DNA from: Onchocerca volvulus
Lineage: Eukaryota; Nematoda; Chromadorea; Rhabditida; Onchocercidae
NCBI GenBank assembly: GCA_000499405.2
Contig: HG738138.1
Coordinates: 23,527,097-23,591,096 of the forward strand
Reading direction: 5' to 3'
DNA: 64,000 bases
Of the stretch, positions 37,321-50,318 are shown in pieces. Every line of letters begins with the position of its first letter. Position 1 is the stretch's first letter. The position numbers were made by a program, and so were the translations under genes. The notes below the pieces were generated by a model, which worked only from the letters and a program-made list of their open reading frames with translations, ran no database searches and was not told the DNA's origin.

Positions 37321-39755
37321 TTTATTATTATAATTTGAATTTAACAGTTAATTCCAGCAAAATATAAAAGAGAATTAATTTTTCATAATAATTCCTAGAA
37401 TCCTGGAATAATGTATTAATAAAACGAGCATAAAAGTTTCGGTAATTTAGACAACATTAATACTTTATTTGTTAATACTGTTTAAAAATTCAAACATGAA
37501 CAGAAATCAAAGAACTAAAATGGCACGTTAGAAATAGAAAATCATGGATAGAAATGACGGATAAAATGATGACAAAAGGACAATAAGTAAGCCTAATTTA
37601 CGCAACCAACTATTACAAGAATTAAAAGGAAAACCAAAATTTCCAGTGTTATCTTTTTGTTCATTACATTGTAATTTCAGTCAATGATAACATACATGAA
37701 TAAATCACATCAATCACGTGTGATATAAAGTTATTATTAAATTTTCCTAATTCTGCCATATTGAAATTATATGAAAAAAAGTATCTGAATTTATCAAAAA
37801 TTATAAGATTTTCGGGGGAAAAAAAAAAGCATTTTGTTGGAAATAATCCAAATATTCTTAATACAAAAATATTTTCAAATCAGAAATTTTTGTAGTATAG
37901 AAATATCTTTATTTATTCAAAATTTGACCTTTACAATATAATTAACATATTATAAATTGTGCTATGCTATTATGGTGACATGAAATAAGCAAACTCCCTT
38001 TGCGCTAAGTTAACATCTTTCTTTGAGCTCTAAAAATACGTTTCACATTGTACTAAAATTCATATATAGTAAACAACTCCACTATAAAGAATATATTATC
38101 TGTTATAATATATGCTCTCGATCATTAAAACTCTTCAACTTGCTTTCATCCTGTCATTCTTCCTTCTTTCATTATTTTTCACCACCAAAATATCCAATTT
38201 CAATTCTTCGTTAAACTTTCTTAGTTTCCAACTCCCAAATAAACCCAAATGAATCGCCGCCCTTCCATATCTATAAAAACAAGATATTCAAGCTATGAAT
38301 TGTACTTTCCCTATTCATCCATAAATTGTGTTTTGCAACATGATTGCAGCAATAAACGACGTAATAACAAAGCTTTTATCATACAACAAATTCATCCACA
38401 CAAGCAATTAATCTCTAATTTCTACAAACAAAAAAAAAAAAAAAAAAACTTTCATAACAACATTTCACGTAAATGATTTCTCTGCGAAGTATTAGTATCA
38501 CGTTATAACGGAAAAAAAAACTGAAAAAAATTGGCCTAATTAAAATCTAAATTATTCCAATTAACAATAAAGATCATTCTAGTATTTAATTGCCATTCAA
38601 TTGCTCTTAATTAAGATGCATACTGTAAAAAAATCAAACGGATAAATCATTAACCCAAACATTTCTGATTATTTGAGAAACAGAAATCTTCGTTTAAATG
38701 CAATTCTTCCATTAATTTAAATTTATTAACTCAATAAAAGGAAATTGGGGAAGTTTGGAAAATGATCGTAAACATTTGCATCATAAAAATCTTAAGAAGC
38801 AATAATTCAATTCATGGGAAATAGAATTTATTTTATATTTTCGTTTAAAAGCTAACATTTATGCTGTTATTGAAGGAATTCTGGAAAAATCTAGGAAATT
38901 TGAAACTATGTACCTGGAAATCTTTTAAGTTTCTTTGAATCATAAAGATCTTAGAGTCTTTCAAATGCCTAGTGAATCATAATATCATTATGAATCAATT
39001 TACATTTCGCAAACATTTCAATATTATTCATAGACAGACATTCTTAACAGCCCAAGAAATTTAGAAGTGAAGAGATTCATTGCAGAATATTTACCTAATA
39101 TTTTTAAATTCTTTTTTCGCTTCGTCATCCTATTTCGTAAGTATTATTTCTTAGAAATATTATGTTTGCAGAATTTTTTCTTTTCTGCACTTAGCTGTTT
39201 ACTCATAAGAAAAAGAACAAAAATCTCATTTTTTGGTTAGTTAATTAACCATTCTCCCTCATGTGATTTAATTTAGAGTGAAGTAGTAAGAAAACTTAAT
39301 CGAATAAATATAATTGAGAGAATTGAATAAATTGAGAAAGTAATATTGCATATTGGATCACTAAAGAAAGACAAGTAAATACGATGAGAGAAAAAATAAA
39401 CCAGGAGAGATAATTCCAAAGGTTTGTTAATTATCAAATCGAAATGCGGGAATATCGCTCATAAAAGTGATCAAATGAATAAAATACGATATCTACAGAT
39501 AGGCTTTAATTTTCATCTCAGAAAACCAGTCTGAAAGGTTTGAGACGAGAAATGAACACATCGCAGACTGAAGACATTCATTAAATTCAATCAATAAAAG
39601 ATTCCAAAGTAAATTAGCTAAAAGTATAAAATATGAAAAAGTAGTTGAAAAAGCATCGATAGAAAAAATTCTGAAAAAAACTGACTGGCATAGGATGGGA
39701 TTGGCTTCAATTAAATCGCTCCTCGATGCATTCTATCCCTTATCATCATCTATTT

Positions 39756-39782
39756 CATATATATATATATATATATACGTGT

Positions 39783-39867
<85 letters not shown>

Positions 39868-39892
39868 TATGTGTGTGTGTGTATGTGTATGT
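39756..39892. repeat. TA/TG compound microsatellite
   Basis: About ten TA units followed by more than fifty TG units with few interruptions (TATG, TTTG). It opens meaningless Cys/Val frames on the plus strand and Thr/His frames on the minus strand. Confidence 0.95.
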
Positions 39893-40455
39893 TTGTTATT
39901 GGTAGCAGAAGCATTTAACCGATAATAACAACTAAATTTCAGCAAAATTTTAAGAGTAATTCGTATTAAATGATTAAAATTGGAAAAGTTATGCCACTGA
40001 TGATGATAAAACGAAGCAAAACAAACTCTTTTCTCTCCTTTCAATAGATCTACCTATTCTTTCATTCAAATATAGGTGTGAATAACGGTCAATAACTTCC
40101 AATCATATGATTTTGCGGTTAGGCACTAGCCGACAAAATCGATGTCATCTCGAATTCACCTTAGCACCATCCAGGCTACAACTCTTTTATCACAAATTCT
40201 AGCAGCACGGTGGATGAGAGAATGAGTTGAGAAGTGATGGCTGTCAATTCTTTCCAATTTGCTCAACTTTTTCATCCCATTATCAGGCTATGAAATTAAA
40301 AAAAAAAAGAAAAAGAAAAAGTTACATGCAATTAAAATTAGATAAGATAGAATATGAATAATATAGCAAGTCGTAATGACACTAAAACATTTTTCTAACA
40401 AACAGGTGACAACTGAACAGAAAAAAAAAAGATTCATTTTCTCGCAATCGATTTC

Positions 40456-40489
40456 TGTGTGGGTGTGCGTATGTATGTGTGTGCGTGTG

Positions 40490-40523
<34 letters not shown>

Positions 40524-40545
40524 AATGTGTGTGCACATATGTGTG
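40456..40545. repeat. TG microsatellite
   Basis: Second TG-rich array, more interrupted than the first (TGTGGGTGTGCG, TGTTTGTG, TGAATGTG). Confidence 0.95.
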
Positions 40546-43499
40546 CAAGATGCAAAATTACGCTGGAAAAAAGCTTTGGAACAAATCATCGTGTTCTTAT
40601 TTTTATTGAACCTTTTCTTACTGCAAATTACATTTTCTTACGAAAGGTTAATTTATTCTACGGGATTTATATCTAGTGATATGATTAAATGATAGATAAG
40701 TTAAGTTATACTCATCGAAATAAAGAAAACTTTCTGTCTGTTCATTTTCGCATCAACACTTAATATTTAAATTTCCTCGTTAATATCATAAAAAATTATT
40801 TCTCCTCCTTTAACTTGATGACATTTGTGAAACAAAAATTAGAAGTGTTCGAAAAATAATCTATTCATTGGCTGAAAATAGCATAATAGTCTTATCTTAA
40901 TATCATGGCCTAATTGAATAGATGCCTAACTATTCAGAAAGTAAATTTCTGGAAGAAGAATGAAAAAATAAAACTCCAAGAATACTTGTAATAATGATAG
41001 TAATTGTTAAATTTATTAATGCACTCAAATTTCAAAAAATCAATATTTGATTAAATACTATAAGTGGCAGACAGACGAGGACACACATACTTGGGAAGCC
41101 ATCGCATTCATCAATTATCGTAGTTTGATGAAAATAAGTACAACTATATTGCATTTTCAATTTCATAAGAATTTTCCTCTTAATTCTTTCAAATTCGAAA
41201 AAAAATAAACAAATTTCATACAAATTATCATTTATCGTATAACATTACCACACACAGGTTGTATTTTAGAACAATATTGTTTAAATAACAATTCAAAATA
41301 AAAGTTTGACATGCCACATTTATCCAATCATTGATCTTGGTGGGAAATGTCAGTCGGAAAAGTCAATGTTTCGGGATATCATCGATTCCTTCATAGCGAA
41401 TATAATATATACTAGTCACAAGTTCAAGTGAAAGTGCAAATTTCGGAGGATAATGAGCCGATGAAGCATTATTCGATGTTTAAAAAGAGGCGCAGAAATG
41501 ATGGATGCAGCCTACTGTTGTATTGAAATTAAGAAAAGTTTCACGAAAAATTCACGTGGTATTCTTTTTCTCTTTCTACTCGATTTTTGATGATTTGGAA
41601 ATTCTCAATTGATAGGAACCATACAGAGATTGCAGTAATAAAGGTCGAATATGAAAATTTAAAGAGTTTCAGTAAACGACGACTATTACAGTTTATCATT
41701 GATTTCGATCCTTAATTGAACTAACAGTATGGCAGAGTCAAATTAAAGCAGTCAAATAATTCAATGAAAAGTACCAATCTTCCGAAAAATTTTCGAATCA
41801 AACGCCTCCTTTGTCAAGAAGAGTATTTCATAAAAGTTTTTGAAAATCAAGTTTCGTCAAGAAAGTGATGTAAATAGATGGTTCAATCTTTGGTCTTATG
41901 AATTAGTCCTTAATTTTGAAATTCAATTCAGAAATGAATTTCAATCGACAATTTAATTTAAAACATTCGAGATTTCTTGTGATTTTATTGTCTGTTGCTG
42001 TTGATGTTAATAGCTTCAAATATGAGCAGGATTTGCAAAAGTCTATCTCAAATCAGACTAGGCTTTAAATTAAAAAAAAAAAAAAAAAGAATAATACAGC
42101 GAAATTGCGATACTCAAACTTCACATGTTCAAGTGTGTCAGATGCAACTGTTGCTAGAATAACACAGCTTGTAACATACACTTTCAAGTAGCAACCAGAA
42201 AAAAGTACATTTAAATGATTTACAAACTGCAATTCTTGTTCTTTAAGATAGAAAATAAGCAGACATGTTATAAATTGAATTTCAAAAAAAATCATACAAA
42301 CTCAGAAACTATGTCTTGCTTAAAAAGCTTTCTCATAACACAATCGTCCGAGAATTCTCGGTGATAAATGTAAAGAAAAATTTGTCCGCCATTTAAAATT
42401 TATGTCAGAAAATTGCCAGTAGAACAAAAGAAAATTATAGATTACATGGATCGAAAATCATTGTCCATACATAATCACCTATTTAGTTCAACTCATTAAT
42501 TAAAGCAATGTATGCCTATTATGAGAAACCGAACAATTGAACCATGATTACATAAATGAAAAGAGCTGATTATGCATTGATCAGTGGTAAGAATTATTTT
42601 AATATTTTAATTATTTCTCATTTTTTTAAAAATTTTAATGCTTTTACATTAAATTTACATGATCTAATAATGGTGAAGCTAATTTTGCTGCTCTTATTAT
42701 TCAGAAAAAATGAAGCATTTATAAGAACTACAGAATAAGATGGAAATAAATTAATTAAAATTTAAATGCGATTATCCTACACAAGCCATTTTATTTATCA
42801 ACATGACACATAAAGGTAGTTTGAATTCAGCCTTTACACAAGTTTTCTTTCATTCTTCATTCTTCATTTTTTTTCGAATAATTATTTAAAAACTTACTTT
42901 AATAAAGTGCCGTTAAGTAAGACTTCATTAAGTCCCATCAATCCTCTGATCATTGTCAGAATTCAACCCAATTTCGCATGATGAAATTGCGAATATTCGG
43001 AATTTCTGCAAATGGCAACTTTTTTCTACCACAAATCTTTAAATATCCCTCGATATAAACCTGTTGGAATATAATTCTTCTTTAAAAAATGTGCATTTGC
43101 TCGCATTTATCATGTCTGAGTTATACGATTTTCATTGTAATCCACTAAGAATAACAGAAAGCATGAAGTTACATAAGACACCAGCAAACCAGAAGCTGGT
43201 TTGATACTTTTTGTAAGTTAATGGTGACACGATATTACTTCATTGGTTGTCAATTCTGTAGCAACTTCGCGAAAAACATTAATCGACTGGTCGGGATATG
43301 TATCTTCATTGTGCGCTATATCGGGAATACTCAATATGGAAGTCCCGAAGAGCACACATACGTTGGACATGATCTAACATCAATTTCTATGTGTTACTTT
43401 TTGAAATAAAATCTCAACAGCTATCATTACTTACTGAAATAAACCTTTGATTTGTTTCCTCTTTCTTTCTCCATCGGAATACTCTTTTCTACAACTTGT

Positions 43500-43591
43500 G
43501 CTATTATGACTTTATTTAGCCAATGAAATGAATATTTTCCAGAATGCTATTATGACTTTATTTAGCCAGTGAAATGAATATTTTCGAGAAG
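43500..43591. repeat. 46-base tandem duplication, two copies
   Basis: The unit GCTATTATGACTTTATTTAG continues for 26 further bases and is repeated directly. The copies differ at two positions (CCAATG/CCAGTG and TTTTCC/TTTTCG). Confidence 0.9.
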
Positions 43592-44922
43592 AAGTAAAAA
43601 TTGAGAATATTTGGAATTTCCGAATAAAAAAGATTTCGTTTTGAGGGAAATGAAACGAAAGTATTCAGTTAGTGATTGGAGAGTTAATTATATGAGCAAG
43701 TAATGCATAGTATTGAAATTTCCATTATTGAAATGTTGAATTTTTTTTTTTTTTTTTTTTTTTTTGCTTCTGTTTTGAATTTAAAAGATAAATTCACTGG
43801 ATAATTTCATTCTGCTGGGAAAAATATTAATTTATTTGTAGAGAGAAGCTTTGAGTGAAAGTTCAGATTCATTCTGATAGACCAAAATTTGTCATTTATT
43901 GGAGTATTATTTGTCCACCTATTTTTTAATACACCTTTTCTTTCTTTCTCTTGATTCCCTTTTATTCTTTTTTAAATCTTTGTGATCAAATGTTTTGTCG
44001 TTTTTTAAGAAAACTAAAGATTGAATATATATGAGTGAAAAATTCATATTAAGAAAAATATCCATTTGGGTTTTGTTTTCGTGACGAATGAAGTCTGTTG
44101 ATGAGAAGCTTTTTGTGGTTCTATATTCTAACTTTCGAAATCAGACACTATCTTATATTGTCATTGGATGTTACTGGGAAGGTTTCTAAAAATATAAAGT
44201 AGAATAAATTCGTAAGAAAAACTCGAATTCGTTCTGAAGAAATTTAAGCGTTAAACCTAAAAGATAATTTATATGGAATGATGAAAAGAATTATATAATT
44301 CTATTGTTTTGATAAAAAATATGCTATGTTTGAGCTGGAATTTCCAGTGATGAAACTTTTTTTCTGTGAAATTTAAGCTGAAAAATCAAAGACGACTTGA
44401 GATTCGGAAGAGAACAAAACATGATTTGGTAATGTTAAAAAGAAATTTTGTTCTCGAGAGTAGAGGTAACTTTATAATTAAATATTACAAAAAAAGATAA
44501 TAAGAATACAATTCTTTTTCAGAAATAATTTGTGGGAGGGAAAGAAAAAGGAGTAACTAACTTACTCTTTATTCTTCTTCTTCTATTCGAGTGTAATTCA
44601 AAAATGTAATTTTATGGAAAGGATGGATTAATTGGACGCAAATAAATTTGCTTATTGATTTTTCTTTCTTTGGGATATGTCTTTGTTGCTGCTGGTGACC
44701 TTTTTTCTGAAGTTAGGGTCAAAGGAAATAGCATATTGATTGTTTTGGGATGAGATGGAATGACCATTATCCAGTTTATTAGTTAGTATGTCGGTGTATC
44801 AATATTGTGCTCTTGCATCTTAGCTGTTTTCGATTTCATCTGAACTTGGTATCGATATGTTCAGGTACTTATTGGATGTGGAAAATGGTGCTTTGCACCT
44901 TTTACAGGTAATATCAACCCGT

Positions 44923-47900
44923 ATGACAACGGAGACGCCGATGTCACTGGATGATGAACTAGCACCTGAAGAATTATCTTTTGTTGGCTTCAATCAGGAT
45001 GCTACGTAAGCGCCGTTTTTTAAAAATATATCGGAGAGATTTTCTTCTAACTGAAAGAGTTGACTGTGATGCGACAAATATTACATGACTAAAAGTAGTA
45101 TTAGTAATTTATAGCCTTCTTAAGTGTTGAGATGATTTGGGCTATAATATGCTTAATCCATGACAAGCTTTGTTCATCTTTAAGCTAAGAAATATGTGGA
45201 AATTCAGCAAAATATTCAACTAAATTGCATCAGATATCTGTTTTAAATAATGTATTTTTTTCATGAGAGAAATTTATCGTTACTTCGCAGTGGTCAGATA
45301 TTTCTGAAATTAACTAATTGAATGATAATGAAGTAACTCGTATCTTTGCAGGTCACTTGCTTTGGGTGCAGCATCCAGTTATGCATTGTATTCAACCAAA
45401 AAAACTGAAAAACTTGATTTAATTCACGAAAGTTGCAGACAGTTTTCAGATGACAAGAAGAAGAATGTAGGTAAGCTCTTCTCCCATCTTTAAAAAATTG
45501 TCAAGCTTACGCAGAGCAAGAATTGTCGAGCATAAAGCAGCTATTTATCCACATGTAACAATTTTGTATGCTGATTTCATCAATACACTTCTTATAAAGT
45601 CTAACAACGACATTCTACCCAAAAAGTTTTTTCTATTTTTTTTTTTTTTAGCAATGTCTGGATATTTTATTTTTTGTGGCAAATGTCCTTCAGAAATTTC
45701 AAATAGTCCTACTAAGTTGTTCTACATGCTGCTTAGACTTTAAATACACAGAGATACAACTACCTAAGTTGCTATTAACAAGAAAGTAGAGATTTAAAAA
45801 TACATTGAATAATGCGGTTGCAGAAAGGGCTTCTACTTAAATCAACAGAAACAAAAGGCTATCAAAGAAATAAGATTTGTTTACAACATTCACTAAAAAT
45901 TTACAAATCTTTTTGTAACTAAGGTTATGGTAAAAAGGAATTTTCTTAAATTTTACCGTTTTGTGAACAACTTCTTATATAAGGACGAGATGAAATACTG
46001 GAAAGCTTAGATATTCCTTTAGAAAATTTAGTATATGTAGCATTAGAAATCTTAACGATAATAAGATTTGGTTGAGTTTCAAAAAAAATTGCTGTTCATA
46101 TACGCATGAAAAAGAAAGCATACTTAAAAACTTTGCTCTATAATACAGACGGTAAGTCTGGTAGAAATTTAAATTCATTCTAATAGCCCGACGGTGATCT
46201 TAGAATATACGTATATAGCTATATTTCGTATTCAGTTATAATTTCAGAAAATTCAAATATGAAACTATTTGTTGTACATTTGAGATAAATAAAAGTTTTA
46301 TTGTTTTAATTTCAGAAACCTCCGAGATTATGCTCATTGAGCGTCTTTTTTCATCAAGTCTTTTGATGCTAGTATCGACGCAGGCACCGCGTAAGCTACG
46401 GATTTATCATTTCCAAAAAAACAATGAAATTTGTGCTCAAAGCTACACGAATACAGTATTAGCAGTGAAATTGAACCGTGATGTAAGGTTTCTCTAATGT
46501 TGTTCAAGTTCTTTTTTCTTTAGATCAAAAATTAATGTGAGTGTTCTGAAACCAAGAAATAATACCGAACATTTCAGACATTTTTTGATTTTTCATTCTA
46601 CAATAGACAGTATTATTTTAAAAAAACTTGCTTTTTAGAAAATCAGGAAAAGAGAGATTTATATAACAGTTTAATTAATATAATTATTTATAGTATATGG
46701 TTATTTGTTTGGAAGACATAGTATATATTCATACGGTCAAAGATATGAAGGTGATTTTTTCAATTTGTTTTCTCAGCATATATTTTAATGAAATCATGAA
46801 ATTTAATTCAATTTTCAGTATCTCATCTTTAAAATTCACAAAATTTACATATGTGCGAATAATTCCAAATCAAATATCAGTTCATCCACATTTGTACCAT
46901 TTTACGAAATATGTAAATTGAACATAGATATGATTTCATTGAGTCATATATACACTAATGTTCATGCTTGGCATAAATCACATGCCCTTTTATTATTAAG
47001 GCATTTATTATTTTACATTCTGTGGATGATATCGTAAAAAACTGTTAGGCTTTATCTAATCGGGAATAGCATAATAGACATAACAATCTTAATCAAAAAA
47101 GTGATTTTTAAAATTCTCCGACAAGTCATGAAACATTGGAAATGTGATGGTTCGAAATTAGAATCAAAGCTTTCAATAGCTGAGATGCAGAAGGTGATGG
47201 GATTGAAGCACAGTGGCTTAGAAGAATTTATGACTGTTGAAATTTTAATATGAAGTCGATTATTCATGAAGAACTCATGTTGTCTGGGAGCTTTCAAACA
47301 TTATCTCGCATAAAAAATCTACTTGGATGTCATCATTTAGGCAGTTTGCTTTCTCAAAATAAAGGAAAATGAATAAAAATAGGGAAAGCATGAAATAGAA
47401 GGATTTGAAAAGAAATCTTTTATTACAAAACAATACGAAGTTTTTTCTTTTGATAAACTAATGTCAGCAGTTCCAAATCTAAATTTCGAGAACTTGTAAT
47501 TCATTGTTGAAGAATTTATTGATTGGCATGCAAGTTGTACATTTCTTTCATTAATGTTCCAATTAAATTCTGAAAATACAGCTAACTGCCATGTAGTGAA
47601 TTAATAGGTTATAGGATTTCCAATCAGAATAAAGTGAGCTGCATAAAAATTTTAAAGTTGGTAGATTTTTCAATGTTCATCCTCATTCTGTTAATCAGTA
47701 TATCTGAGATATGGATAGCTTGCATACGGTTACACTTCACTTCATAATTGTCGAAATGGTCTCTGGATATTTACTGGTAGCACCGAGCGATTTGATTTGT
47801 TTAGTCTATTCTCATGTATTCTTATCATTTACTAAATTCAAATTACAATTAACAATGGCATGTTTTTGCGTGTCAGATCATTCGTAATCTATATTACTGG

Positions 47901-50318
47901 TGTTGTCAATATTGAGCCATATATGTGGCAAAAATCTATAATTTTGTTGAAAAATAGGAATTTTCTTTACGAAATGATAATTTATGCAAAGCAAAAATAT
48001 CTTTTATTGAGGCCGATATTTTTCCGGTCATTCATACAATCCGTGATACGCCTTCAAATGCTACTGGTATAATCGATTTGTCAGCGACCGTGAATTCTTT
48101 TTTAGCTTATCCAGGCTCAATCAACAATGGCCATGGTAAATTTCAATTTTTTTTTTATCAATAGTATTTATTAAAATGCAGAAATTTATAGAATTGATTG
48201 TTGGTTATTGCATGAGTGAATGAGAGCATTAAAGAATATCGCTGCGCTCATGAATTGTAGTAGAAAGAACGTATCATAATATCTCGCTAATAATGGCGAA
48301 ATGGCAGCAGAAAAAAAGAAAAAATCTTTCAGCTACGCTTCCATAAACTAATAACGCATGGAAAACAGAATAAGAGGGTACAGAAAGGTAGATTAGAGAA
48401 TTATTCAAAACTAATATTAATTTTAGTATTTTTTTAAGTTCAATTATTTGATGTAACACGTTTGAATTCGATGAATACGATTTCGGCGCATACCAGTCCA
48501 TTGGCGGCGTTACGTTTTAATTATGATGGCAAAAAGTTGGCTACTGCTTCGAATCGTGGCACTGTAATTCGTGTATTTGACACCGAATCTGGGGATCGCT
48601 TGTATGAGTTTACCCGAGGCGTCAAAAGGTAAGATGTTAAAAAAGATGTTATCTTTTGCAGATGTTAGAAAATTTTCTGTATTAAATTTGAGATAGAACA
48701 AATAAATTTTGTTGCAGATTTGTGAACATTTATTCAATGGCATTTAGTATTGATGGTAACTATTTATGCTCCTCAAGTAATACCGAAACGGTTCATGTGT
48801 TCAAACTGGGACCGACAGTAGATCCGATAAATGAGTAAGATGTTTTTATTTAATAGTTCTTCACCGCCCTTGGAAAGTGAAGTTTTGACATTGGTTTGAT
48901 ATTAATTCCTTCTTTCAATTTAATTTTTCACTTTGCTTTATAAATTACGATGCTGACTTTGAAATCTGGTTAGTAACTCCATATACATATATACATTTTA
49001 AAACGATAGTCGCTGTCATTTCTTATGCGTTATATAATGTTCAATGTTTCGCTTAGCAAAAATTTTTGTAAACAAAAAATTCTGGATTCTTAAGTCATGA
49101 GAAATTATAGTAACCGATTATTATCCTTGGAGTTCATGAATTAGGATTTAAAATTGTTCAATATATTGAGAATGCTAAGTTTCAGAAACGAGGACGATGA
49201 AGAACAAGGATGGGTAGATTATTTGTCAAAACAAGCAAGCAGCTATTTACCTGCACAAATGAATGATCTTTGGATGCGAGGAAAAAGTTTTGCTACTGCA
49301 AGATTGCCGTCAGTTGGGAAGCGAAATGCGGTTGCACTACCAGTGTAACTTTTCTCTGATATATTAATCTGAAATATCTAGTATCTCGTTTTTAATCATA
49401 TCCCTATATGGAGCAATCTAGATACTCTCGTGATTATGTAAGATCTCCTATTGCCATTTTATTACAATTCTTAAACTTTAATTATTTCTAAACTAACTCT
49501 GGTTATTGTCACTATTCCTTCCATTATTAATTAATGGTCGACTTTTATTCAGAACTTATAGATAATTTTTAAAATCCTCCACTTTGGAAAATATTTCTAC
49601 TCCAATCTTTAACTTGTCAAATTGAAAATTGAAAGATCCATTTGCATACATTCTGATCTTAGTTTCTGACTGGAAGAAATCCAATACATCATCATGAATT
49701 TCAGTCTCAGTTCTAGGTTTAGCTACTAGAATGACTGGAATACTTTGTATATTTATTTTCAGAATTAACGGCAAACTACATTTACTAGTTGCAACGACTG
49801 ATGGTTTTGTATACATATATCCGGTAGAGGCAGAAGGAGGAGAGCTAACGTTGTTACGACAACATAAAATCGGCATAAAGGTATGTGTTCCAGGTTTATT
49901 TAATCGAATAAATCAAATAAAATAGTTATATTTGATGTTTCATTCAGTTCCTTATAATACTGTTTCCTCATAATATTTTCTTAGTCATTTCCTCATAATA
50001 TTTGTCAACACTGAGTACATCGTCCAATGATTGATCGGATAGTTTGGAATATATTTGCATGATGATGACCCTAAACTTTGTCCTTCTAGAAAGTGACGTA
50101 GGAAGGCAAAGTATGCCAAAAACATTGTAGATTTTTAATTCATGAGTTGTCGATTTATAAATTTGTAAATTTTTCAGTATGCTCCAATAGTCCATGCGCA
50201 TAATCCACTTGATAATCAAAATAATGAAGATAACGATGGAACGGGAAGTGAAGAGGGGCAGACTTTGGATAGGCACATAATCGACAACTTTCCGCCTCTG
50301 AATCATTCCACTACATAG
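44923..50318 (+). CDS. atg-18: ATG-18 / WIPI-type PROPPIN, autophagy WD40 protein
   Basis: Ten exons (44923-45005, 45352-45470, 46316-46482, 46694-46750, 48027-48135, 48439-48628, 48718-48834, 49186-49344, 49763-49880, 50178-50318) encode 419 residues, close to C. elegans ATG-18. Recognisable family segments in order are [109 protein letters not shown] and [17 protein letters not shown]. PROPPINs are seven-bladed propellers that bind PI3P and PI(3,5)P2 on the phagophore. The lipid-binding FRRG motif reads FTRG (236-239). Exon 5 lacks an AG where homology predicts its start (TTTTTCCG|GTC); the in-frame AG 15 bases upstream (start 48,012) would add ADIFP. The start is uncertain: an in-frame ATG at 44,857 would add 22 residues, while TTTTACAG at 44,906 could be a trans-splice acceptor. 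Confidence 0.95.

Larger units (their letters stand above)
37321..44856. other. 7.5-kb intergenic region, no gene recognised
   Basis: The divergent spacer between the minus-strand GSKIP-domain gene and the plus-strand atg-18 gene should hold both promoters. I found no exon chain here on either strand. Contents that can be named are two TG arrays (39.8 and 40.5 kb), a 46-base tandem duplication (43.5 kb) and a 25-base T-run at 43,741. A short perfect hairpin CAAACCAGAAGCTGGTTTG lies at about 43,184-43,202. Confidence 0.6.

Noticed and set aside
39695..40044. Long frames of Cys-Val or Thr-His repeats on both strands
   Set aside because: They are translations of the TG microsatellite and have no other sequence support.
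47052..47297. Minus-strand frames within atg-18 introns (also 48,274-48,743 and 49,556-49,876)
   Set aside because: They overlap introns or exons of a well-supported plus-strand gene and show no features of their own.
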